This document shows positions 55,396 to 64,000 of a DNA stretch of 64,000 nucleotides, piece by piece. The stretch spans positions 1 to 64,000 of the forward strand of contig CAWDKZ010000007.1 in the NCBI GenBank assembly GCA_963803025.1, read 5' to 3'. Origin of the DNA: Bog-793 sp963803025 (GTDB lineage Bacteria; Actinomycetota; Acidimicrobiia; Acidimicrobiales; Bog-793). The notes beneath the pieces were generated by a model. The model ran no database searches and was not told the DNA's origin. It was given only the letters and a program-made list of their open reading frames with translations. Each line of letters opens with the position of its first letter. Within the stretch, counting starts at the first letter, position 1. The position numbers and the translations under genes were made by a program.

Positions 55396-57073
55396 TTGGC
55401 TGGTCGGCAAAGGGCTTTTCTCGTCCAATAGGAACGATGGTCGCCGTCTGGAGCTGGGGAGATGACCTCTCTCAGCCAATGAGGCCAGGTAGGCGCCCGA
55501 TCCGGTCCAAGTTGAGGGCTGCAACCCGGATCTTCACCCAGGCGTCGGCCTTCGCAAGGCCCCGCCAGGGGATCTTCTCGGTGCGGAACTTGAGCTGGGC
55601 GTTCTTGCGCTCGGCACGGGCGCGTTCTCGATAGCGCTCTCGGAAGGCGTCGGTCCATCGCGCTGTTCGCGCCGCGGCGAGTAGCTCCTCCGACGGATTG
55701 ATCTCGACGATGCGGCCCTTGGCGCGAGTCGTGCAGTGCGGCTTCAAGGCGCAGTCCGCGCAGTGTCCGCCGAAGAACACTTGGGTCCGCTTCGCTCGGC
55801 TTTTCGCGATCGGGACGCTCACTCCCGCAGGACAGGTGACGGTGCGGTGCTCGAGTTCGATCGTGAAGTCAGCCTTGCTGAAAAAGCCTGCTCTCGCGCT
55901 CGGCGGAGGCGCCGGTGCGACCAGCTCCACGCCTTTTGCCCCGAGGGAGCGCCGGGTCTTTGACCCTCCGTAGTGGGTGTCGGCGATCACCTCCGAGACG
56001 GGAAGCGGATCGGACTCGAGCAGCTCGGCGAGCATCTCACCGTCCGACGTCGTTGCCTTCGAGGCCACCGCCGCGGTGATGAGGTCGGAATCGGGATCGA
56101 CCGAAAGATGTGCTTTGAACCCGTCATAGCGGTCGTGGCGTGCATGGTGCCCATGGCGGGCGTCAGGATCGACGACCGAGATCACCCGATCGGGGGCGAC
56201 CCCGCGCCTGATCGTGACGTTGCCCTCCTCGTCGAGGGCGAGGTCCTGGGCGGCGACGATGCGTAAGAGGGCGACGGCCTCGTTCAAGTCGTCGTCGTCG
56301 ATCGACGCGGTCTGCTCGATGATCGCGGTCGCGTCCGAGAAGAGATCGGCGAGCAGCTCGCGGCGCGCGGCTTCTTGGGACCAGTTGATCTCGGGCTTTC
56401 CCACCTCGTCATAGTCGGACCGCCGGAGCGAGCCGCGAAGTCTCGACGCCCTTCGCTTGTCGAGCTTGGAAAGACAAGAGATGACCTGGCGCGAAGCCGA
56501 GCGCATCAAGGTAATCGTGTCCATCGTGATGACGCAGTCTTTGATGCCGGTCGAATCGACGATCCGACGGTGACCGATGATCCCGGCACGCTTGGCGAGC
56601 TGAAGGAGCTTTGCGTTGAACATCCCCGCCATGTCGGCTCGCACGACCCGGGCGCGGAACTCGGCGAGACAGACGTGAGGGATGCCGCGGTGCTCGAGCG
56701 GAAGACCGAGGGCGTCTTTCCAGGAGAGGTCGACACGACTGCGCCGTTCGGCCTCCCGGTCGGAGACCCCATAGAAGAGCTGGGCCAAAAGAAGCGCCGC
56801 GAGCACCGACGGCGGATGCGAGGGCCGCCCGCGTCCCGATGGGTAGAGCGAGTCGAACTCCTCGTCGCGCAGCACGGAGCCGCGCGCCTCGCGCAGGCTC
56901 ACCAAGAACCCCTCGTCATCGAGAAGGTCCTCGCAGATGAGGTCGATGGAGGTGAACGAGACCTGTTCTTCAGCAGTTCCTCTCATGGACTGATTCAACT
57001 CGACCCCAGAGAGAATCGCGAGCACCGATCAACGCGCTGAGCTGGGAATTCTCAGGAATTTCCGACCAGCCAA
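55396..57073. mobile_element. IS1182-family insertion sequence
   Basis: This 1678-bp element has terminal inverted repeats TTGGCTGGTCGG (left end 55396, right end 57073) and a 4-bp palindromic target duplication CTAG at 55392-55395 and 57074-57077. It contains one transposase gene on the minus strand. The target is the dnaE stop codon. Intact ends and gene suggest a recent insertion. Confidence 0.85.
55472..57025 (-). CDS. IS1182-type transposase
   Basis: This DDE transposase has 517 residues. An N-terminal DUF772-like region (PPSVLAALLLAQLFYGVSDR) is followed by RRIVDSTGIKD (first Asp), ARHGHHARHDRYDGFKAHLS, EVIADTHYGGSKTRR (second Asp) and ERARAERKNAQLKFRTEK (Glu). A Cys cluster, CADCALKPHCTTRAKGR, precedes the last motif. 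It is full length and probably active. Confidence 0.88.
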   Translation of the reverse strand: MLAILSGVELNQSMRGTAEEQVSFTSIDLICEDLLDDEGFLVSLREARGSVLRDEEFDSLYPSGRGRPSHPPSVLAALLLAQLFYGVSDREAERRSRVDLSWKDALGLPLEHRGIPHVCLAEFRARVVRADMAGMFNAKLLQLAKRAGIIGHRRIVDSTGIKDCVITMDTITLMRSASRQVISCLSKLDKRRASRLRGSLRRSDYDEVGKPEINWSQEAARRELLADLFSDATAIIEQTASIDDDDLNEAVALLRIVAAQDLALDEEGNVTIRRGVAPDRVISVVDPDARHGHHARHDRYDGFKAHLSVDPDSDLITAAVASKATTSDGEMLAELLESDPLPVSEVIADTHYGGSKTRRSLGAKGVELVAPAPPPSARAGFFSKADFTIELEHRTVTCPAGVSVPIAKSRAKRTQVFFGGHCADCALKPHCTTRAKGRIVEINPSEELLAAARTARWTDAFRERYRERARAERKNAQLKFRTEKIPWRGLAKADAWVKIRVAALNLDRIGRLPGLIG

Positions 57074-57077
57074 CTAG

Positions 57078-58328
57078 AGCGTGTGGGGGACCATGTCCGA
57101 GGTGAGCGCGGTTCAGCCGCGCTGACACGCGGCGTCCGGTTCGTCGTAGCCGTGGCGCGTCGGCGAGGAGAGCAAGCGGTCCGTCGGGAGTTCCGCTCGA
57201 CAACGTCCCGGACCGACAGGCACCTCGGGGTACCCGCAGCGCTCGGTCGGGCGTGCATGCTGGGGCACCAGCAAGAAACGTAAGGCCGGATTCTCGCCGC
57301 TAAAGCGACGGTGACTGGCGTCGTTCGGAACTGACCCCACGTGGGCGCTGACGGACAGGTCCTCTCTCTGATGTGTGGCCGCAACGGCCATCAGCGCCCG
57401 GTTCGATGTGGATCGCGTGAGCGATGAGGATCGGCACGGCAATTCAGGCGTTGGTGCCGAACGCCAAATGGCAAGCACGAGGCGGAGAAGGTGCTGCATC
57501 ACGGGCGTGTGACGCGGCCCTCAGTCGCGTGCGGTGGGCGCGGACAAACGCTTCCGCCTGCCGAGGGCGGCGCGTGCGGCCGGCGTCCCGGACCCGGCGA
57601 AGCGCAGCGATCTCGGCGATGGGTCGGGAGCCTGTCCGGGACTCGGTTCTCCAGCAGTCACTTTCTGTGCTGGCGAGGCCGAGGTCAGCTCAGCGAGGAA
57701 ACCACTGTAGGTGGTTGCCAGATCTTCCTTCGTGATCAATCCGTGCTACCGGTCACACTCCGTTGCCACACGCTCGCGTGACTGGATTAGACTCGTCTAG
57801 CCAAATAGCGCTTATGACATGGCCAAATACGAGTCTGTATCGGTCACAGTCCTGGGTAGACGATGTCTGCATGGCATGGCGCACGCTGTGCAGAGCTCAC
57901 GAAGAGTGGCGACACATAGAGTGGTCGAACGCCAAATGGCTAGTCGAATGGAACGGGCCTGGCGCGAGAGGCGCCCGGCGACACTTCCTCCTGACTGAGC
58001 TGGGCACGACGACGGTCGCCCTGAGTTGCGGCAATTTGGCCGCCAACTCGGTTCGTGAGTCGAGCGCCGCCTCCACCTGCGTTGCGGCGTTGGCGGGCTG
58101 CGTGCGCGGGGGCTCCTGGGTTTCCCGCCCAGTTTGGCCGGCGCGCTCGTGTCGGCCTGGTGCTCGAGACCTGCCGGTGGCTCGTTGTTGCTCGGTTACT
58201 TGCAAACGTGACGACGAACTGGGGCTGACATCGTGCGCTGCACGCGCATCCGTCCGGACTGGGCGGTCGGCATCCGTGGGTCGTTGTGGCGGATCGTGGC
58301 AGAGCCTCCGCCGAAGGGGGAGTTCGTA
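57078..58328. other. Gene-poor region
   Basis: Beyond the IS lie about 1.25 kb with no supported gene. Several short frames exist on both strands, but none has recognisable domains, a ribosome site or consistent codon bias. It could contain decayed genes. The last 100 bases should contain the promoter of the repeat protein. Confidence 0.45.
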
Positions 58329-59480
58329 ATGCCGAGACGATTTCGCTGTCTTGCCTTTGTTCCGGAGTGGGCGCTCGCCGTCGCGCTCGCCGGGGGAGCG
58401 ATGACCTTCATTGCCGTGAGCCCCGCCGGGGCCGTCGACGGGCCTACCGTGACGGCGACCGCGGTGACGGACATCACCTTGGCGACGGCGACACTGAACG
58501 GCACGGTGAACCCGAACGGGGTGCCGACGAGCTACTACTTCGTGTACGAGCCCGAGTCGGGCCTCCCGAGCGTAACCACGCCACCCACCGCCGTCGGCTC
58601 TGGCACGTCGCCCGTCGCCGTGTCGGTGGAGGCGATTGGCCTCATGCCGGACGCGACGTACTGGGTCTGGCTCTACGCGACGGACGCCAACAACGTCACT
58701 TCGAAGAGCAACAACGTGACGTTCACGACTTCGGACGGAACGTCACCACAGACGTCACCAGGCACGTCGTCGGGCGGCTCGTCGGGCGGCTCTTCGGGCA
58801 CGACGTCGGGCGGGTCGCCAGGCACGACGTCGGGCGGGTCTTCGGGCACGTCGTCGGGCGGGTCTTCGGGCACGTCGTCGGGCACGTCGTCGGGCGGGTC
58901 TTCGGGCGGGTCGTCGGGCGGGTCGTCGGGCGGGTCGTCGGGCGGGTCGTCGGGCGGGTCGTCGGGCGGGTCGTCGGGCGGGTCGTCGGGAACGAACGCA
59001 CTGGCTTCGCCAAAAGCGAAAGCGATCGCGGCTACGTCAACAGACGAATCGGCCCAGTCGACGAGGGCGATCGCGGCAGCGACCTCATCACAACGGGGAT
59101 TGAGGAGCCCAAAGATCGTCATCGATTCGGCGGGAATCGTCCTTGCCACGGCGAAACCGGTTACCGTGCCGGTGAAGCTCACCTGTGCCATTGCCTCGTG
59201 TTCGGGAACGGTGTGGTTGCAGAGTGCGGTCAGCAGAACCGGGTTGCTCGCGAGCGCCACCTATAGGATCGCCAACGGCAAGACCGCGATCGTTGCCCTC
59301 CGGTTCACGTCGACGGGACGAGCAGTTCTCGCCTACGTCGCGAAGAAGCCGCGTACGGAGATTTTGGTCGCGACGGTCAAGGGCGGCACGAGAGCGGAGA
59401 AGCGCCCTCTCGTGAGCGTTCGACGCAAGCAGCGCCATCAAGGTCAGACGATCACCACGCGCGTTCCATACTTCCGTTAA
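58329..59480 (+). CDS. Secreted fibronectin-III-like protein with Ser-Gly repeat
   Basis: This 383-residue protein has a signal peptide (about residues 10-36, ALAVALAGGAMTFIAVSPAG followed by AVDG). A FN3-like domain with TATLNGTVNPNGVPTSYYF, typical of actinobacterial extracellular proteins, occupies about 40-135. Residues about 140-220 are a Ser/Gly/Thr repeat of the form SSGG. The C-terminal 160 residues include CAIASCSGTVWLQSAVSRTG with two Cys, and a beta-sandwich-like stretch. ATG 58329 follows AAGGGGGAG. It is probably surface-exposed with a flexible linker; role unknown. Confidence 0.75.
   Translation: MPRRFRCLAFVPEWALAVALAGGAMTFIAVSPAGAVDGPTVTATAVTDITLATATLNGTVNPNGVPTSYYFVYEPESGLPSVTTPPTAVGSGTSPVAVSVEAIGLMPDATYWVWLYATDANNVTSKSNNVTFTTSDGTSPQTSPGTSSGGSSGGSSGTTSGGSPGTTSGGSSGTSSGGSSGTSSGTSSGGSSGGSSGGSSGGSSGGSSGGSSGGSSGGSSGTNALASPKAKAIAATSTDESAQSTRAIAAATSSQRGLRSPKIVIDSAGIVLATAKPVTVPVKLTCAIASCSGTVWLQSAVSRTGLLASATYRIANGKTAIVALRFTSTGRAVLAYVAKKPRTEILVATVKGGTRAEKRPLVSVRRKQRHQGQTITTRVPYFR
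58765..58995. repeat. 12-bp tandem repeat in the secreted protein gene
   Basis: The unit TCGTCGGGCGGG occurs six times perfectly in 58911-58982, with a seventh partial copy at 58983, preceded by variants containing GGCACG. It encodes repeated Ser-Ser-Gly-Gly and is a likely site of length variation. Confidence 0.9.
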
Positions 59481-59752
59481 GAGCGGATCGGTCGGTTTCG
59501 TCGTCGCACGGGCGGCCGGTGCTCGATTCGGGTTCGAGCGCGTTCCTGCGCGAATCGTGACGCAAGTGATCGGTCTCCACTGAGCAATTTGTGTCTAATC
59601 CCAACAGCTCACTGATGGTCACGATTACGTTCGCCGTTGAGTCCACTTGAAGGATCGCCACGCAGCGACCGGCCAGTCCACGCTCGTCTCGTGCACCAGG
59701 ACAGGCGCGAGGACCGCCACTCGGGCATCGGATCGATTGGGGCGAGAACACG

Positions 59753-61561
59753 ATGAGCGATCGATCGGAGTCGAGTTGTGGCAGCCGTGATGGACCTGGT
59801 TCGCCGCGGAACCTGGAGCGGCTCTGTCTCCACAATGTGCTCGACTTCCTCAACGAGAATCTCTACTTCAAGGACCTCGACAGCCGCTTCTTTCTCCTCA
59901 GCCGAGAATGGCTCGACGAGAAGGCCCCCGGGTTGTCGGCGTCGGACGTCATCGGCAAGACCGACTCCGACATCTTCAGCGAACCGCACGCCGCCACAAC
60001 ATTCGAGGACGAACAGCGCATCATCCGCACTGGCCAACCGATCGTCGGCAAGGTCGAGCGCGAGACGTTTCGGAACCGCCCCGATGTCTGGGTATCGACG
60101 AGCAAGTTCCCCCTGCGAGACGACGACGGGCGTATCATCGGCACCTTCGGTGTCTCGCGAGACGTGACTGCTCAGATCGAGTCGGAACTGGCCCTCATCT
60201 TCCAGTCGCTGCACGACACCTTGACCGGCTTGGCCAATCAGGCTGCGCTCGTGGATCGGCTTACCCAGGCTCTCGTAGGGCTCGACGGCCAACCTGGTCG
60301 GATCGCACTGTTGTTCGTCGACCTCGACAACTTCAGATCGATCAACGACTCATTCGGACGCGAGGCCGGTGACAAGGTGCTCTGTGAGGTCGCCCGGCGG
60401 CTGACGAGTGTGGCGAAACGGGCCGACACCGTCGCCCGGATCGGCGGAGACGAGTTCGTCATGCTCTGCACCACGCTCCATGACGGCGAAGACCCTCGCC
60501 TGCTCGGGGACCGGGTTGTCCGAGCGATCGGCCAGTCCTTCGCCGATGAAGACGCCGATCTCACCGTGACGGGCAGCGTCGGGATCGTCCTCACCTGCGA
60601 TCCGAACGCCGACCCCGCCCAGCTCCTGAAAGACGCCCGCATCGCCACGCACCGAGCGAAGAAAGCGGGAAGGAACTGCTTCCAGGTCTTCGTCCCTTCA
60701 CACTGCGACCGAGAGTTGGCGAACCACACGCTCGAACTCGAACTCCGGGAGGCTCTCGACGCCTCGGAGCTGTTCCTCCTCTACCAGCCCTTCTTCTCAC
60801 TCAAGGACCGGTCCCTGCGCGGCGCCGAGGCACTCGTCCACTGGCGTCACCCGACGAGAGGGGTCGTCCCAGCACAGGAGTTCATCCCCCTTGCCGAAGA
60901 ACGGTCGCTCATCACAAGAATCGATGGCTTCGTCCTGGATGAAGCCTGCCGCCAACTTGCTGTCTGGATGAAAGAAGGCGGTTGGTCGAGCGACTTCATG
61001 ATGGCGGTGAACATCTTCGGTCGCGAGCTTGCAGATCCCAGCGTCGCCGCGCGCCTCGATCGCGTGCTGGTGCAGCACGGTCTAGACGCATCGCGGCTGT
61101 GCCTGGAGATCACGGAGGCAGCCCTCGACGGCGAAGCCGGTGATATCGAGAGGTCGCTCGCGGCGCTGTCGGGCCTCGGGGTGCGAATCGCCCTCGACAA
61201 CTTCGGTACCGGGTACTCGACGCTCGCCCACCGCCGGCGACTTCGGGCGGACATCTTGAAGATCGACGGGAGCATCGTCGAACAGATCGTCCGGAGTGCT
61301 CATGACCGCGACTTCATCTCGGCCGTCGCGGTGATGGCCCACGCGCTGGGCATGGTAGTCGTGGGCGAGAGGGTCGAGACGAACGAACAGCTGGAGAGGC
61401 TCGTGTCGCTCGGTTGCGACCTCGGACAGGGCTTCCTTCTCGCCCGTCCGCTCTCGCCCGAAGCCGTGGCCCAACTCCGACTTCGCACACCATCGCTCGC
61501 GTCGGCCACGGCCGGTGCCCGGCGGGGGAGGCGTATCCACGCGATGCGAAAGGCCGGCTAG
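59753..61561 (+). CDS. PAS-GGDEF-EAL cyclic-di-GMP protein
   Basis: This 602-residue soluble protein has a PAS/PAC domain (about 20-140: LNENLYFKDLDSRFFLLSRE to GTFGVSRDVT), a GGDEF domain with an intact RIGGDEFVML, and an EAL domain with intact GAEALVHWRHP. The usual inhibitory RxxD site before GGDEF is replaced by KRAD. In the EAL part the metal-binding DDFG motif is DNFG, while the NIFG Asn, LEIT Glu, LKIDGS Lys and ERVET Glu are present. Cyclase activity looks likely; phosphodiesterase activity may be reduced. Confidence 0.88.
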   Translation: MSDRSESSCGSRDGPGSPRNLERLCLHNVLDFLNENLYFKDLDSRFFLLSREWLDEKAPGLSASDVIGKTDSDIFSEPHAATTFEDEQRIIRTGQPIVGKVERETFRNRPDVWVSTSKFPLRDDDGRIIGTFGVSRDVTAQIESELALIFQSLHDTLTGLANQAALVDRLTQALVGLDGQPGRIALLFVDLDNFRSINDSFGREAGDKVLCEVARRLTSVAKRADTVARIGGDEFVMLCTTLHDGEDPRLLGDRVVRAIGQSFADEDADLTVTGSVGIVLTCDPNADPAQLLKDARIATHRAKKAGRNCFQVFVPSHCDRELANHTLELELREALDASELFLLYQPFFSLKDRSLRGAEALVHWRHPTRGVVPAQEFIPLAEERSLITRIDGFVLDEACRQLAVWMKEGGWSSDFMMAVNIFGRELADPSVAARLDRVLVQHGLDASRLCLEITEAALDGEAGDIERSLAALSGLGVRIALDNFGTGYSTLAHRRRLRADILKIDGSIVEQIVRSAHDRDFISAVAVMAHALGMVVVGERVETNEQLERLVSLGCDLGQGFLLARPLSPEAVAQLRLRTPSLASATAGARRGRRIHAMRKAG

Positions 61562-62010
61562 GTCGGATACTGCGTCGTCCTCGCCTCCGCCACGTGCCTT
61601 GTTGCCAAGACCGCAGTTGCCAGCCGGTGACTGGTGGCGTGGGTTCTTGGACCTGAATCCCCAGCAGTAACGGGTTGATCTCCAGCATTTGCTTCAGCAT
61701 CCTGAACCCCCACGCGCCCAACTGGGGCGGAACCACCATGTGGTGAAGGGAAGGCGGAGGGTCGCGCAACCGGGCTCGATCGCCTGCGTCATCCACTCAC
61801 CAGGCCCGCGCTTCTGCGCACTCCTCGGGACTGCATCCCCGGACCTCCGGGGCTTGCCACCGCACCGGCAGAGGGCACCATCGCAGGCACATGGGGGACG
61901 GGCACGTGCGCAGACCGGCACTCTTCGCGGGTCCGACTGCCGACAGGCTGGGCCGAAGATCCTCGATCACTCACCGTGCCCGGTTCTGACAGCGGAAGTG
62001 ATGGCGGCTG
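61562..62010. other. Intergenic region, no gene seen
   Basis: About 450 bases lie between the c-di-GMP protein stop and the stop of the reverse-strand TetR gene. A reverse frame contains LLKQ/LLLGIQVQEP-like text but no recognisable family. I see no supported gene. Confidence 0.35.
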
Positions 62011-62625
62011 CTAGTCGAGCGGATCGAGCAAGTAACGCCGGAGCGTGGGGGCGACTGCGTTGGCGACTGCCTGGGGTGGCATTGAGGCGAGCGGTTCGAG
62101 GCCGACGACGCAGCGGGCGAGGATGAGTCCGACGATCTGGGAGCCGAAAAGGTTCAACCGGAAGCGGGGATTGTCGTTGCCGAGGGTCGTGGTGAGGGGG
62201 ATGAAGAGTTCGCGGGTGAGGAACTCGCGCATCATGCGGGCGACGGCGGGTTCGCTGGCGGCGGCGCGGACGACTCCGGTCAGTCGTTGATGGAGGTCGG
62301 ACTGCTCGAGGATCTCGACGAGGAGGGCGGCGAGACGCTGGTCGATGGTCGCGGGGTCACCAGCGAGGATGTCGGGCAGCATCTCGGCGGGGTTGAGCGG
62401 AAGCCCGACGGCGGCGACGAACAGCTCTTGCTTGGAACCGAAGAAGTAGGCAATCAGCCTCTGGTCGACTCCCGCCTCGGCGGCGATCGCGCGGAGCGCT
62501 GCGCGGTCGTAACCGTGTTCGGCGAAGTGGCGGCTCGCGGCGGCGAGGATCGCTGCGCGCGTGCCACTCGAGCCGGGGCGGCGGCCGCGGCGTCTTCCCT
62601 GTTCGGGACTTTCGGCGGTTGACAT
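62011..62625 (-). CDS. TetR-family regulator
   Basis: This repressor has about 204 residues. The N-terminal helix-turn-helix is AAILAAASRHFAEHGYDRAA followed by LRAIAAEAGVDQRLIAYFFG, with a C-terminal TetR_C-like dimer/ligand domain containing QIVGLILARCVVGLEPLASM. It is divergent from an MFS efflux gene, with only 31 bp between start codons, the classic local repressor-pump layout. Confidence 0.88.
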   Translation of the reverse strand: MSTAESPEQGRRRGRRPGSSGTRAAILAAASRHFAEHGYDRAALRAIAAEAGVDQRLIAYFFGSKQELFVAAVGLPLNPAEMLPDILAGDPATIDQRLAALLVEILEQSDLHQRLTGVVRAAASEPAVARMMREFLTRELFIPLTTTLGNDNPRFRLNLFGSQIVGLILARCVVGLEPLASMPPQAVANAVAPTLRRYLLDPLD

Positions 62626-62648
62626 CAAACCCTGTTCTCCTATTATTC

Positions 62649-62677
62649 TTCATTCGATGACTTCGTCATCTGATGAA
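62649..62677. promoter_or_regulatory. Candidate TetR operator over the MFS start
   Basis: This 29-bp near-perfect palindrome has arms TTCAT-tc-GATGAC and GTCATC-tg-ATGAA around TTC. The MFS ATG at 62657 lies inside its left half. The size and position fit a TetR dimer or dimer pair blocking expression of the pump. Confidence 0.55.
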
Positions 62678-64000
62678 TTATTCCACGAACGGGCGGCTGG
62701 GGTCGAGCACGGCGCGCGGGAGGCCGTTTCGTCGCGACACTGGCTCGCGCTGGCCGTGCTGTGCGTGTCGCTGCTGATCGTCTCGCTCGACGGCACCGTC
62801 CTCAACGTCGCCCTGCCGACGCTCGTGCGCAAGCTGCACGCCAGCTCGAGCGATCTGCAATGGATCGTCGATGCCTACGTCGTGCTGTTCGCCGGGCTGA
62901 TGCTCGTGTCGGGCAGCCTCGCCGACCGAGTCGGCCGCAAGCGCACGTTCCTCGCCGGCTTGGTTGCATTCGCGGCCTGCTCGACGTGGGCCGCGCTTTC
63001 CGGCTCGGTCGGGACGCTCGTCGCGGCCCGTGCGAGCATGGGCATCGGAGCCGCGCTCATCATGCCCTCCACGCTGGCGATCATCACCAACACCTTCACC
63101 GAGACGCACGAGCGGCAGCGCGCGATCGGCCTCTGGGGGGCGACAAGCGGGGCCGGGATCGCACTCGGCCCGATCGTCGGCGGATTGCTCTTGGCGCACT
63201 TCTGGTGGGGCTCGGTGTTCCTGATCAACGTGCCGATCGCCGCGGTCGGTTTTGCCTTCGCGCTTCCATTCGTCCCGGACTCGCGGAATCCGTCGGCGTA
63301 TCACCCCGACCTGGCCGGGTCGCTCCTCTCGACAGCCGGGCTGGGACTGCTCCTCGGCGCGATCATCGAGGCGCCCGTGCACGGCTGGTCGTCGCCGCTC
63401 GTGCTGGGCACCGGCATCGGTGGATGCGCAACCATCACTGCCTTTGTCATCTGGGAGCGGACTCGCGCGCTTCCGATGCTCAACCTACGGTTCTTCCGCG
63501 AGAAGAGTTTCTCCGCCGCGATCGTGTCGGTTGGCCTGATGATGTTCGGCGTGCTCGGCGCCTTCTTCGTTCTCACACAGTTCCTCCAGTTCCAGATTGG
63601 TTACTCGCCGTTGCAGGCCGGGGTGCGCATGCTCCCCGCCGCCGGCGCGATCGCCCTGGCCGCCCCGCTCTCCAGCGAACTTGTGCGCGCGCTCGGCACG
63701 AAGCTGACCATCGTCGCCGGCCTGCTCTTCGCCACGGCCGGCCTCTGGCAGATCTCCGGCGCCACGGTCACCACCAGCTACGGCGGCATCGTCGCCGGCA
63801 TGGCCCTGCTCGGCGTCGGCGCCGGGCTCGTCATCCCCTCGGCGACGGCATCGGTGATGGGCTCAGTCCCGAGAGAGCACACGGGCGTCGGCGGGGCCAC
63901 CAACGGCACCTTCCTCCAGGTGGGCGGCGCCCTCGGCGTGGCCGTGATCGGCAGCCTGCTCTCTGGTCGCTACCAGGACCGCCTCACCAGCGCCCTCGCC
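62657..64000 (+). CDS. MFS drug efflux transporter, DHA2 family (partial)
   Basis: The frame runs off the window; 448 residues are visible of an expected 470-520. The first helix has SLLIVSLDGTVLNVALPTL. The loop SGSLADRVGRKRTF is MFS motif A, and GIGAALIMPSTLAIITNTF with LGPIVGGLLL is motif C. This is the 14-helix QacA/LfrA-type H+/drug antiporter pattern. ATG 62657 sits in the candidate TetR operator. Probable role: export of toxic hydrophobic compounds under TetR control. Confidence 0.88.
   Translation, partial: MTSSSDELFHERAAGVEHGAREAVSSRHWLALAVLCVSLLIVSLDGTVLNVALPTLVRKLHASSSDLQWIVDAYVVLFAGLMLVSGSLADRVGRKRTFLAGLVAFAACSTWAALSGSVGTLVAARASMGIGAALIMPSTLAIITNTFTETHERQRAIGLWGATSGAGIALGPIVGGLLLAHFWWGSVFLINVPIAAVGFAFALPFVPDSRNPSAYHPDLAGSLLSTAGLGLLLGAIIEAPVHGWSSPLVLGTGIGGCATITAFVIWERTRALPMLNLRFFREKSFSAAIVSVGLMMFGVLGAFFVLTQFLQFQIGYSPLQAGVRMLPAAGAIALAAPLSSELVRALGTKLTIVAGLLFATAGLWQISGATVTTSYGGIVAGMALLGVGAGLVIPSATASVMGSVPREHTGVGGATNGTFLQVGGALGVAVIGSLLSGRYQDRLTSALA

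Noticed and set aside
57763..58329. Forward frame of 188 codons before the secreted protein
   Set aside because: No ribosome site, no domain, uneven codon bias, and it runs into the next gene's leader.
58765..58995. CRISPR array
   Set aside because: The repeats are contiguous 12-bp in-frame units with no spacers and no cas genes nearby.
58673..59260. Reverse-strand Asp-Pro repeat frame
   Set aside because: It is the antisense of the Ser-Gly repeat and has no start context; the forward protein has a signal peptide and FN3 domain.

Overview
The window reads as high-GC actinobacterial DNA. The strongest lineage markers are a bacterial proteasome activator (Bpa), the actinobacterial trio of MSMEG_4193-type phosphomutase, DUF3090 and SCO1664-family protein, a DnaE polymerase and an F420-type FrhB-like protein. 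An acidimicrobial affiliation is my guess from this gene mix, not something proven here.

There are two halves with different character. Positions 1-35.4 kb look like an accessory island. Its right border is a tRNA-Arg(CCT) gene (35412-35484) with a tyrosine integrase (34074-35285) directly beside it, reading into the island. From left to right the island holds: (a) a recombinase-in-trio (RIT) element whose three tyrosine recombinases (1944-5222) sit at the centre of a very long inverted repeat (1-1859 against 5194-7053), the arms of which carry remnants of an older RIT and of an IS transposase; (b) a reverse-strand alpha-glucan phosphorylase; (c) a MarR regulator with a CLC chloride channel; (d) a divergent proton P-type ATPase, PPK2 and PRC-barrel protein; (e) an amino-acid permease; (f) a reverse-strand kdp potassium operon (27-aa peptide, kdpF, kdpA, kdpB, kdpC, short kdpD); (g) a universal stress protein; (h) a cation exchanger with a structured leader; (i) a membrane protein and IS debris; (j) a second, nearly identical permease; (k) a second MarR-CLC pair; (l) small unknown ORFs. 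The shared theme is H+, Cl-, K+ and cation homeostasis plus storage polymers (glycogen, polyphosphate). Many island genes carry single frameshifts (CLC-1, H+-ATPase, KdpB, KdpC, KdpD, USP, exchanger), so the island is either decaying or poorly sequenced.

Positions 35.7-64 kb look like ordinary chromosome with intact genes: mscL, an NHL-repeat protein, a methyltransferase, an aldehyde dehydrogenase, a PatB-type C-S lyase, a DEAD-box helicase, bcp, an FrhB-like iron-sulfur protein, a nitronate monooxygenase-like enzyme, a radical SAM/SPASM protein, the phosphomutase-DUF3090-SCO1664 cluster, msrB, bpa and dnaE. An IS1182-type insertion sequence (55396-57073) landed exactly in the dnaE stop codon. 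After it come a gene-poor stretch, a secreted Ser-Gly repeat protein, a PAS-GGDEF-EAL protein, and a divergent TetR/MFS efflux pair that runs off the right end.

The observations I rate highest are the nested RIT inside a giant inverted repeat, the exchanger leader RNA with two mutually exclusive helices (one covering the start codon), and the paired MarR-CLC cassettes sharing an operator-like sequence. Identifications are by eye from protein sequence; no database search was run.
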